DNA from: an uncultured Phycisphaerales bacterium
Lineage (GTDB): Bacteria; Planctomycetota; Phycisphaerae; WQYP01
NCBI GenBank assembly: GCA_903868035.1
Contig: CAIPTQ010000367.1
Coordinates: forward strand, 1-6,317
Length of the DNA stretch: 6,317 nt
Direction: 5' to 3'
Position numbers and translations under genes: made by a program
Notes under the pieces: generated by a model
Database searches by the model: none
Told to the model about the DNA's origin: nothing
Seen by the model: only the letters and a program-made list of their open reading frames with translations
Shown here: piece after piece, positions 1 to 6,317 of the stretch
Numbering within the stretch: position 1 is the first letter of the stretch
How the letters are laid out: each line of letters begins with the position of its first letter

Positions 1-1791
<1,791 letters not shown>

Positions 1792-1795
1792 GTAT

Positions 1796-1801
1796 TCTCC
1801 C
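1796..1801 (-). promoter_or_regulatory. Ribosome binding site of cstA
   Basis: On the minus strand GGGAGA lies 4 bases before the ATG at 1791. It supports this start over a longer one; the protein also begins with the expected short lead and first membrane helix. No convincing sigma-70 promoter is visible; a weak GTGACA / TAAGCT pair can be drawn upstream but matches poorly. Confidence 0.75.
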
Positions 1802-1831
1802 GTCTGTAAGGCACAGGAACCGCCGCATAGC

Positions 1832-1942
1832 TTAAACGGGCGCGGCCCGCTTGTCACCGATCATTGTCCCATTCTGTCCCGCCACGCTGATCGCCCGTTC
1901 CTGGACCTGGCTGAACACCATCAGCCGCCGACGTTCCGTCAC
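1832..1942 (-). pseudogene. Remnant resembling the N-terminus of an IS transposase
   Basis: A GTG-started minus-strand reading frame of 36 codons begins VTERRRLMVFSQVQERAISV, preceded in frame by TLSLR. This resembles the extreme N-terminus of ISNCY/IS481-type transposases, where a short basic lead is followed by RLxV(F/L)xxVxxxxIS and then a helix-turn-helix. The resemblance stops after about residue 21 (near base 1880), where the helix-turn-helix should follow; the rest (GQNGTMIGDK...) looks like unrelated read-through to a TAA at 1832. The orientation fits the tandem repeats at 1995-2042 being the element's end. It is too short to function. The family call rests on memory of sequence style, so it is tentative. 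Confidence 0.4.
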
Positions 1943-1994
1943 GCGCAGCGAAAGTGTTTCCCACCGGCAGGTCTATTACTAACCCAAACGGCCA

Positions 1995-2042
1995 AAGGGT
2001 GACACTTCTATTGGAACAAGGGGTGACGTTGTAATTGGAACA
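1995..2042 (-). repeat. Two 24-base tandem repeats, possible IS terminal repeats
   Basis: Units 1995-2018 and 2019-2042 match at 18 of 24 positions. On the minus strand both read TGTTCCAAT, five variable bases, then YGTCACCC. Conserved blocks around a variable core, repeated in tandem at the end of an element, are typical of transposase-binding sites in the ends of some insertion sequences (IS21-like and related groups). They lie about 50 bases upstream of the transposase-like fragment at 1832-1942 and point the same way. No second end or target duplication was found. Confidence 0.5.
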
Positions 2043-2084
2043 CAACACGCCGTGCATTCGGATGACGAGCGGCAAGGGGCGTTT

Positions 2085-2209
2085 AGGACTGGCGCATCAA
2101 TAACTGTCAAAAGTGGCAGGCACACTCCGTGTGCCGTTGAGCCCTTGGCAGACGGCACTTGGAAAGTGCCTGCTACTTTGACGGAGACAGTTATTGATTC
2201 GCCAATCCT
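2085..2209. repeat. Long inverted repeat containing a head-to-head REP-like doublet (BIME-like)
   Basis: Outer arms 2085-2108 and 2186-2209 are complementary at 22 of 24 positions. Inside them are arms 2116-2137 and 2152-2173 (18 of 22), around a 14-base loop (2138-2151). Each inner arm is itself a perfect small hairpin: GGCACAC-TCC-GTGTGCC (2119-2135) and GGCACTT-GGA-AAGTGCC (2154-2170). Each hairpin is preceded on its own strand by AAAGTRGCA (2110-2118; 2171-2179 on the minus strand). A GTAG-type foot before a short hairpin, in inverted pairs, is the layout of REP sequences mobilised by RAYT transposases. No RAYT gene is present here. The repeat ends on the first base of the desulfurase stop codon (as read on the plus strand), so in RNA it could protect the 3' end or end transcription; there is no T-tract of a standard terminator. 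Confidence 0.8.
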
Positions 2210-3396
2210 TACTGTGCCAATTGCCGCAGCGCATCGAGCAGCGTGGCAAGTTGGGCCGCGGTGTTGAAATGGCCGGGGGAGACGCGAATGGCGCCGTCGG
2301 GGAAGGTGCCGATGGCCTTGTGGACGTAAGGGGCGCAGTGGAGGCCGGGGCGGACGGCGATGGAGAAGGATTCGTCGAGGATGCTGCCGGCTTCCTGGGG
2401 GGTGTAGCCGGCGATGTTGAAGGAGACGGTGCCGACGCGGTTGGCGGCACCGGCGGGGCCAGTGGGGCCGTAGAGGGTGAATTTGGGGTGGGATTGGAGG
2501 AGGTCGATGATTTGTTGGACCATGGCGCGTTCGTGGGCGAGGGTTTGAGCGGGGTTGTGGGCGATGAGGTATTCGACGGCGGCACCGAGGCCGGCGATGC
2601 CGACGGTGTTGGGGGTGCCGCCTTCGAGGAAGTAGGGGAAGAGTCGGGGCTGGGTGGGGGAGGAGGAATCGCCGCCGGTGCCGCCCTCGCGGAAGGCGTG
2701 GAAGTCGTCGAGGGAGAGGGTGGTGTTGACGTACAGGCCGCCGGTGCCGGTGGGGCCGAGGAGGGATTTGTGGCCGGGGAAGGCGATGAGGTCGATGTGT
2801 TGGGCGTGGACGTTGAGGGGGACGGTGCCGAGGGTTTGGGCGGCATCGACGAGGAAGCGGATTTTACCCGGGCCGTGCTCGCGGGCGATTTTGCCGATGT
2901 CTTCGATGGGCTGGATGGTGCCCAGGACGTTGGAGGCGTGGGTCATGGCGATGAGGCGGGTCTTGGGAGTGAGGGCTTTGTGGAAGTCGGCAGGATCGAC
3001 GGTGCCGGTGGCGGGGGAGAAGGGGATGCGGGTGAGGGTGATGAAGTGGGCGTCGGCCATGGCCTGGAGGGGGCGGGAAATGGAGTTGTGTTCGAGGGTG
3101 GTGGTGAGGACGTGGTCGCCGGGGCGGAGAAGGCCCTTGAGGGCGATGTTAAGGGCGTCGGTGGCGTTCATGGTGAAGATGAGGCGGTGGGGGTCTCCGC
3201 CCTGGGTGCCGGTGATGAAGTCGGTGAGGGTTTTGCGGGTGGCGTCGATCATTTTTTCGGCACCGACGGCCATGCGGTGGCCGGCGCGGCCGGGATTGGC
3301 GGCTTCATCGTCGAGGAAGGCCTGCATGCGCGCGGCGACGACGGGGGGTTTGGGCCAAGAGGTGGCGGCGTTGTCGAAGTAGATTACGTTGGACAT
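2209..3396 (-). CDS. Class V aminotransferase / cysteine desulfurase family protein
   Basis: A 395-residue PLP enzyme, full length for the family. These enzymes remove sulfur (or selenium) from cysteine to give alanine and an enzyme persulfide that feeds Fe-S cluster, thio-cofactor or tRNA thiolation pathways. Seen directly: N-terminal YFDNAATSWPKP (6-17), LEHNS with H103 for ring stacking, HASNVLGT (153-160), VDAAQ with D184 and Q187 for the PLP ring, FPGHKSLLGPTGTGGLYV with Schiff-base lysine K210, EGGTPN (258-263), and AVRPGLHCAPYVHKAIGT with C354 at the expected active-site cysteine. This pattern fits the stand-alone desulfurase-like subfamily better than housekeeping IscS or SufS. The ATG lies 6 bases after the stop of the HEPN-like gene, with only a weak GAGTGAG ribosome signal, so translational coupling is likely. 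The coding strand is unusually C-rich and G-poor compared with cstA. The natural acceptor is unknown. Confidence 0.95.
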   Translation of the reverse strand: MSNVIYFDNAATSWPKPPVVAARMQAFLDDEAANPGRAGHRMAVGAEKMIDATRKTLTDFITGTQGGDPHRLIFTMNATDALNIALKGLLRPGDHVLTTTLEHNSISRPLQAMADAHFITLTRIPFSPATGTVDPADFHKALTPKTRLIAMTHASNVLGTIQPIEDIGKIAREHGPGKIRFLVDAAQTLGTVPLNVHAQHIDLIAFPGHKSLLGPTGTGGLYVNTTLSLDDFHAFREGGTGGDSSSPTQPRLFPYFLEGGTPNTVGIAGLGAAVEYLIAHNPAQTLAHERAMVQQIIDLLQSHPKFTLYGPTGPAGAANRVGTVSFNIAGYTPQEAGSILDESFSIAVRPGLHCAPYVHKAIGTFPDGAIRVSPGHFNTAAQLATLLDALRQLAQ

Positions 3397-3402
3397 ATTA
3401 TC

Positions 3403-3891
3403 TCACTCATCTGCCACGTTAAGCAGGCGTCGTAAAAGGTCGGTCAGTTTCTGCATACGCGGACTGGTGGGGTCAAATTCCGAAAATTCATAGTGACATG
3501 GAACCATTAGTTCCTGGCTGGTTCGATCCCGCCAGGGATATTCCGGATTCGGCCGCTCGTCTCCGGCGGCCGAGGGGGCGAGGGCGGCGATATTCCCCGC
3601 GGTTTCCAACAGCGAGCTAATGTAGCGCTTGAACACGGAAGAACTGGCGTAACCAAGACGTTCACGCAGGTCGGGGCGGCCCTTCAGATTTTGCAGCATC
3701 TGAACCAAGACGATGTGCGAATGATCCGGCGCGGCGCCGCGAAAACCCGCGAGCATTCCTTTCGCCAGTTTTTCGCTGAACATCTGCAAATAATGCAAGC
3801 GGTGCGAATACTCGCAGTCCGTTCGGTTCAACCGCTGCATCAAGGCAAAATCGCTTCGCGCCTGTGCAACAAACGCTTCTTTCCAATTCAT
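3403..3891 (-). CDS. HEPN-like protein, second gene of a two-gene unit
   Basis: A 162-residue soluble, mostly helical protein. The start NWKEAFVAQARSDFALMQRL (2-21) and HYLQMFSEKLAKGMLAGF (33-50) match the first two helices of HEPN domains, in which an (A)KSD helix is followed by a Q-x3-EKxxK helix. PDHSHIVLVQML (55-66) sits where HEPN proteins have THDL. NPEYPW (115-120) resembles the conserved tail block of the family. The catalytic Rx4-6H motif of nuclease HEPNs is not visible near the C-terminus; R51-x5-H57 has the spacing but lies between helices 2 and 3, so RNase activity is uncertain. The ATG is 3 bases after the stop of the 99-residue gene, and the next gene starts 6 bases after this stop. 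I infer that it works with the 99-residue protein as a complex, possibly toxin-antitoxin-like. Function not established. Confidence 0.7.
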   Translation of the reverse strand: MNWKEAFVAQARSDFALMQRLNRTDCEYSHRLHYLQMFSEKLAKGMLAGFRGAAPDHSHIVLVQMLQNLKGRPDLRERLGYASSSVFKRYISSLLETAGNIAALAPSAAGDERPNPEYPWRDRTSQELMVPCHYEFSEFDPTSPRMQKLTDLLRRLLNVADE

Positions 3892-3894
3892 GGG

Positions 3895-4194
3895 TCATAC
3901 ATCCTGCGCGATATCCCAGCGGCCCCAGTCGTCCGGCAAATTTAGCCTCCCGAATTCACTGGGCCGGATGATCGCCACGCCCGACGGGAGCGGCAATTGA
4001 TGGCGCGGAGAGGCGCGGTAGTAAAATGGATGCACCTTCCCATCGTCGCTGATGGGGGAGTCTTCGGACAAGACCAGCAGGCGGACGATGCTCGCATCCG
4101 GAAACCATACCACGCGTTTGACGGAAGGGTCGTCCTTCCGGTTTTCTTCGGCAAGGTATTTCGCCATTTCAAGCGCATCGTTACTCGCAACCAT
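3895..4194 (-). CDS. Conserved-looking 99-residue protein, first gene of the HEPN pair
   Basis: An acidic-to-neutral soluble protein with no signal peptide or membrane segment. It has a short N-terminal helix (NDALEMAKYLAEENRK, 5-20), a beta-rich middle (VKRVVWFPD 25-33, IVRLLVLSED 36-45, VHPFYYRASP 54-63), then LPLPSGVAIIRPSEFGRLNLP (67-87) and a conserved-looking DDWG end (88-91). The layout recalls small alpha-beta partners encoded next to HEPN-like genes, but I cannot name a family. The start is the ATG at 4192-4194: the AGGAG at 4200-4204 sits 5 bases before it, while a GTG two codons earlier (4198-4200) overlaps that ribosome site and cannot use it. It lies 26 bases after dinB and 3 bases before the HEPN-like gene, which indicates co-expression. 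Confidence 0.8.
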   Translation of the reverse strand: MVASNDALEMAKYLAEENRKDDPSVKRVVWFPDASIVRLLVLSEDSPISDDGKVHPFYYRASPRHQLPLPSGVAIIRPSEFGRLNLPDDWGRWDIAQDV

Positions 4195-4199
4195 GGGCA

Positions 4200-4204
4200 C
4201 TCCT
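4200..4204 (-). promoter_or_regulatory. Ribosome binding site that fixes the start of the 99-residue gene
   Basis: AGGAG on the minus strand, 5 bases before the ATG at 4194. It overlaps the alternative upstream GTG (4198-4200), so the ATG is preferred. Confidence 0.75.
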
Positions 4205-4220
4205 ATTTACGACCGGCATA

Positions 4221-4718
4221 TTATACCGCCGGCAAACCCTGCACTCTACGCCACGCGCTCAACTGCCCGCTGTGATACGCCTCGTGCCACGTGCCGTAAA
4301 ACGCAATGGCATGCCCCACCGTCGGCATCCGCTCGCGCCGCGCGGGGTCCGGATGCGGCTGATGCAGGTCCTCGGTCGTCAGTTGCTTGAGACGGGCGTA
4401 AATTTGTTCGCGGACGGCGCTGAGCTTCTCGATGTAGAACTGCTTGGGCTGATACTTGGATTTGTCCGGCACCGGCTCGCTCTTGCCGCCGTAGGTGGCC
4501 TTGAAGGCGTCATCGATCCAGGCGGGCATCTCCGGCCCGCCGATGGTCTTGAGGAACGAATGATCCACCATCAGCAAATGCCCCAGCACCCATGCCGGAT
4601 GATTCGTCTTGGGCGCCGGTTGGACGCAAAGCTGCTCGTCGGAAAGGTCGGCGACGAGCTTGAGAGTCTGGTTGCGCGTGTGCGTGATGACCGAGATGAT
4701 TGCGTCGAACAGTGACAT
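4221..4718 (-). CDS. DinB family (DinB/YfiT-fold) metal-binding protein
   Basis: A 165-residue four-helix-bundle protein, normal length for DinB-like enzymes. Members carry a divalent metal held by three histidines; known ones are thiol-dependent (bacillithiol or mycothiol) transferases or hydrolases, and many are uncharacterised. Seen directly: NHPAWVLGHLLMVDHS (39-54), giving H47 as the first ligand, and TWHEAYHSGQLSAWRR (143-158) with H145 and H149, the classic WHxxxHxGQ motif. The early segment TRNQTLKLVADLSDEQL (14-30) is the usual first helix with the L-x2-L-s-d-e-x-L pattern. The ATG at 4716-4718 has AGGAG 6 bases upstream (4725-4729). It is not the E. coli DNA polymerase DinB. It may share a transcript with the genes on both sides; substrate unknown. 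Confidence 0.92.
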   Translation of the reverse strand: MSLFDAIISVITHTRNQTLKLVADLSDEQLCVQPAPKTNHPAWVLGHLLMVDHSFLKTIGGPEMPAWIDDAFKATYGGKSEPVPDKSKYQPKQFYIEKLSAVREQIYARLKQLTTEDLHQPHPDPARRERMPTVGHAIAFYGTWHEAYHSGQLSAWRRVQGLPAV

Positions 4719-4769
4719 AAGGAACTCCTAGAATTGAAACAAACCTGTATACGACTAATGTAATGTATT

Positions 4770-5240
4770 CTATGTGTCATAGCGATGGGAGATGAAAACA
4801 ATCCTTCTATTTGGCAAACGCCTAAATAAGCACGATATCAGCAAACCCACGCCCAATATCGCCAGCAATAACGCGCACAGGGTGAGCAGCGAGATTTGCG
4901 TCGCCAAGGAAAATACGCCCAACAAATACGACCCCAGCAGTAAACCCGCTCCACCGATGGTACGTACGACAATCGAGAAGATCACCCTGGAAATGGCGCT
5001 CGCTTCGTCGCGCTTCACCTCCGCGGCAGCCTTGGCGGCAAGTCTTTGATGCAGCGCCTGTGCGCCCGCATTCGCGCCGCATCCCGGACAGACGCCGGCG
5101 TCGGGGGAATTCCGCAAGAGGCACCCATGATGCACCGGACAGTTGCAGCGGGGGCAGAACTGACCGTCCAAAATAGTGGCAAAGGCCGTGTTGCAGCGCA
5201 CGCACGACAGTCCCACAATTTGCCGATTGACAGTTCCCAT
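4770..5240 (-). CDS. RING-like zinc-binding protein with two membrane segments
   Basis: A 156-residue protein. The N-terminal part has eight potential zinc ligands in cross-brace order: C13-x2-C16, C29-x2-C32, H37-x2-C40, C51-x2-C54 (extra C34 and H38). The spacing, with CPRCxCPVHHGC in the middle, fits prokaryotic RING-finger domains better than a simple zinc ribbon. A charged linker (about 62-82, ALHQRLAAKAAAEVKRDE) leads to two hydrophobic helices, about 86-110 and 116-138, followed by a basic tail (RRLPNRR, 140-146). This predicts a membrane-anchored RING head, probably cytoplasmic. The frame extends 31 codons further upstream, but GAGG 8 bases before the ATG at 5240 and overlap of the longer form with higA favour the shorter start. 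It begins 22 bases after higA and so probably shares the higBA transcript. Ubiquitin-ligase-like activity is not shown. Confidence 0.75.
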   Translation of the reverse strand: MGTVNRQIVGLSCVRCNTAFATILDGQFCPRCNCPVHHGCLLRNSPDAGVCPGCGANAGAQALHQRLAAKAAAEVKRDEASAISRVIFSIVVRTIGGAGLLLGSYLLGVFSLATQISLLTLCALLLAILGVGLLISCLFRRLPNRRIVFISHRYDT

Positions 5241-5248
5241 GTGCAATA

Positions 5249-5252
5249 CCTC
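5249..5252 (-). promoter_or_regulatory. Ribosome binding site of the RING-like gene
   Basis: GAGG on the minus strand, 8 bases before the ATG at 5240 and inside the short gap after the higA stop. It supports the 156-residue form over a 187-residue form that would overlap higA. Confidence 0.55.
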
Positions 5253-5262
5253 GTAATCAAGA

Positions 5263-5688
5263 TTATAGAAACGCGCCTGGATCAATGTGAAAATGCGCCC
5301 CCAGCCGGCGCATGACATCCTTGGAAATGTCACGTTTGCCCGAGAGGATCAGCGAAGCGAGCGGGCGTGAGCCGACAATAGTTCCCAAATCCGCCAGCTT
5401 CATTTCGGTTTGTTCCATGAGGTGTTGAAGCAATTGAAGCCCGGAGATGCGGTGCCACGGTTCCTGCCGACGGTCGTAGTCTTCCAGAAGGACCACAAGT
5501 GCATCGAGGTAATCCTGTTCACCGTCGCCAAGCGTGCCTTCATCGGATGCCGCCAAACGACGGACGACATCCATGGCTTGGGCGTGTTCGGCGTCGTTGC
5601 GCAACGGCCGAAGTGGAAATTCGCGGATCAAGGCCAAATAATCGTCGCCACCGTGGCGTGTTCCACGCTTGCGTGTTTTTGCAATCAT
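5263..5688 (-). CDS. higA: HigA-family antitoxin
   Basis: A 141-residue antitoxin of the long E. coli-type HigA family. HigA binds and blocks the HigB ribosome-dependent mRNA interferase and represses the operon. The N-terminal half (DDYLALIREFPLRPLRNDAEH, from 15, to about 75) is the helical toxin-contacting region. The C-terminal half (about 83-141) is a helix-turn-helix of the Xre type: LQLLQHLMEQTEMKLADLGTI (85-105), GSRPLASLILSGKRDIS (107-122, recognition part), then the typical tail DVMRRLGAHFHIDPGAFL. The start is the ATG at 5686-5688, whose last two bases overlap the higB stop in an ATGA; AAGGGA lies just upstream. A TTG five codons earlier is less likely. Its DNA target is probably the palindrome at 5995-6009. 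Confidence 0.93.
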   Translation of the reverse strand: MIAKTRKRGTRHGGDDYLALIREFPLRPLRNDAEHAQAMDVVRRLAASDEGTLGDGEQDYLDALVVLLEDYDRRQEPWHRISGLQLLQHLMEQTEMKLADLGTIVGSRPLASLILSGKRDISKDVMRRLGAHFHIDPGAFL

Positions 5689-5993
5689 AATTTCCCTTTC
5701 CAAGAATCTTTAGAGTATTCGGCGTGGGTGAAGAAGAAGAGCGTGAATATCATTCCACGATTGTAATGAATGCTGGTCACCATGCGGTATTTGTTGCCCG
5801 CCACGTTAAAAACCGTCACGGTCCGGCCGCTGGCGACGCGAACGCCATCGGCATGTGGGTAATGACGACGCACTTCCTGAAGGCTGGACCATTCGACCCG
5901 CTCGGCGGTTTTGACCCAGCCCTTGAGCCAGGCCTCGGCGTCCGGGTGCTGAGCGGCCCAAATCCGCAAGGTTTTCTCACTGACGATCCTCAT
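5685..5993 (-). CDS. higB: HigB-family mRNA interferase toxin
   Basis: A 102-residue toxin of the E. coli K-12 HigB type (HigB_toxin family), which cleaves mRNA on the translating ribosome. The whole family layout is present: MRIVSEKTLRIWAAQHPDAE (1-20), AWLKGWVKTAERVEWSSL (21-38), the VRRHYPHADGVRV block (41-53), and the signature VFNVAGNKYRMVTSIHYNRG (61-80) followed by IFTLFFFTHAEYSKDSW (82-98). Conserved R70, H76, H90 and Y93 are intact and there is no frameshift, so the toxin is probably active. Gene order is toxin first, as in higBA systems, with a 4-base ATGA overlap with higA. No ribosome binding site is visible before the ATG at 5993; the predicted promoter suggests a leaderless transcript. 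Confidence 0.95.
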   Translation of the reverse strand: MRIVSEKTLRIWAAQHPDAEAWLKGWVKTAERVEWSSLQEVRRHYPHADGVRVASGRTVTVFNVAGNKYRMVTSIHYNRGMIFTLFFFTHAEYSKDSWKGKL

Positions 5994-5994
5994 G

Positions 5995-6009
5995 GTTACA
6001 TTATGTAAC
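5995..6009. promoter_or_regulatory. Palindromic operator of higBA
   Basis: A perfect inverted repeat GTTACA-TTA-TGTAAC lies one base upstream of the higB start codon. It overlaps the predicted -10 element. Position and symmetry are those of an autoregulatory site bound by HigA or the HigBA complex. No second copy was seen in the window. Confidence 0.75.
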
Positions 6010-6027
6010 GGGCGGGGGTGTAGTCAA
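6000..6027 (-). promoter_or_regulatory. Predicted sigma-70-type promoter of higBA
   Basis: The -35 is TTGACT (6022-6027, 5 of 6 matches) and the -10 is CATAAT (6000-6005, 5 of 6), 16 bases apart. The expected start of transcription, about 7 bases after the -10, falls on the A of the higB ATG (5993), with no room for a ribosome site. The -35 contains the TGA stop of the upstream E1-like gene. Repressor on the operator would cover the -10. Confidence 0.65.
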
Positions 6028-6317
6028 GCGCCCACGTACTTGGCATAGATGTTGCGGGCCACACTGGCGTCATTGGTGCCCTTAATGATAGCACGGCCAT
6101 CGGCGAAGAGCGTTAGTTCGTATTCCTTGCGGCGGTCGCCCGTCCCGCCGGCGCCTTCGACGATGGGGCATTTGAGCATGAATTTGTTGAAGGTGGCCTT
6201 GCCGACGTTGCGCAAGTTAGCGGCGATGTGTTCAAAATTGACCTTGTCATCGGCGGCCCGCGAGATTTGCACGGCATTGCGGCCGCAGAGGCTGGTGGTG
6301 GCGCTGGCGAACTTGCC
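6024..6317 (-). CDS. ThiF/MoeB/HesA-family E1-like adenylyltransferase, C-terminal part
   Basis: The last 97 codons of a gene whose start lies beyond the right edge. ThiF/MoeB-type E1 enzymes adenylate the C-terminus of a ubiquitin-fold sulfur carrier (ThiS, MoaD and relatives) for thiamine, molybdopterin or similar pathways. The fragment opens with GKFASATTSLCGRNAVQIS, the block that closes the adenylyltransferase domain in a subset of these proteins. A small C-terminal domain follows with YELTLFADGRAIIKGTNDAS and ends NIYAKYVGA, as I know it from E1-like proteins with a DGRAI(I/V)KGT-x-D tail. The nucleotide-binding core is not in view, so the subfamily and partner cannot be fixed. It stops 30 bases before higB. 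Confidence 0.7.
   Translation of the reverse strand, partial: GKFASATTSLCGRNAVQISRAADDKVNFEHIAANLRNVGKATFNKFMLKCPIVEGAGGTGDRRKEYELTLFADGRAIIKGTNDASVARNIYAKYVGA

Noticed and set aside
1995..2042. Start of a CRISPR array
   Set aside because: Only two adjacent units without spacers, only 75% identical.
2085..2209. Standard intrinsic terminator for the desulfurase gene
   Set aside because: The hairpins are strong but no T-tract follows in the transcribed direction, and the nested symmetry fits a REP-like doublet better. A termination role remains possible.
2097..2846. A 249-codon minus-strand frame overlapping the desulfurase gene
   Set aside because: It is rich in P, S, T and A only, as expected from a shifted reading of the C-rich coding strand, and it crosses the inverted repeat.
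2194..3435. A 413-codon open frame on the plus strand opposite the desulfurase gene
   Set aside because: The translation is a low-complexity run of G, E, V, D and A with no domain. It is a by-product of the biased codon use of the real minus-strand gene, which has a complete active site.
4198..4200. GTG as start of the small partner gene (101 residues)
   Set aside because: It overlaps the only ribosome binding site; the ATG at 4194 is correctly spaced.
4719..4769. Separate promoter for dinB in the gap after the RING-like gene
   Set aside because: TAGAAT and TATACA can be picked as -10 boxes, but no acceptable -35 lies at the right distance, so I did not list it.
5241..5333. 31-residue N-terminal extension of the RING-like protein
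   Set aside because: It would overlap the end of higA by about 70 bases and lacks a ribosome site, while the ATG at 5240 has GAGG upstream.

Overview
The window is a GC-rich bacterial segment in which every gene I can support lies on the minus strand. The mix suggests a planctomycete or another PVC-type bacterium: a CstA transporter with a large extra domain, an E1-like (ThiF/MoeB) protein of a type I associate with that group, a prokaryotic RING-like membrane protein, a REP-like doublet and a HEPN-like gene pair. The assignment is an inference from gene style, not proof.

In transcription order (right to left): the 3' end of a ThiF/MoeB/HesA-family E1-like gene (6024-6317); a complete higB-higA type II toxin-antitoxin pair (5685-5993 and 5263-5688, ATGA overlap) with its own promoter and a palindromic operator directly before higB; a small RING-like zinc protein with two membrane segments (4770-5240); a DinB-fold protein (4221-4718); a tightly spaced pair made of a 99-residue protein (3895-4194) and a 162-residue HEPN-like protein (3403-3891); and a class V aminotransferase / cysteine desulfurase (2209-3396). 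Gaps between these genes are 51 bases or less, so read-through is plausible along the whole run.

The run ends at a 125-base inverted repeat (2085-2209) that contains two REP-like hairpins facing each other. Left of it lies an IS scar: two 24-base tandem repeats (1995-2042) and a fragment resembling a transposase N-terminus (about 1832-1942). Then comes the 5' part of a carbon-starvation (CstA) transporter gene running off the left edge (1-1791).

The most striking item is inside CstA. About 268 residues are inserted between transmembrane helices 4 and 5, on the predicted outer side of the membrane, and consist of three copies of a roughly 91-residue repeat. Other points worth following are the HEPN-like two-gene unit, the apparently leaderless higBA promoter with its -10 buried in the operator, the RING-like membrane gene joined to higBA, and the REP-like doublet touching the desulfurase stop codon.
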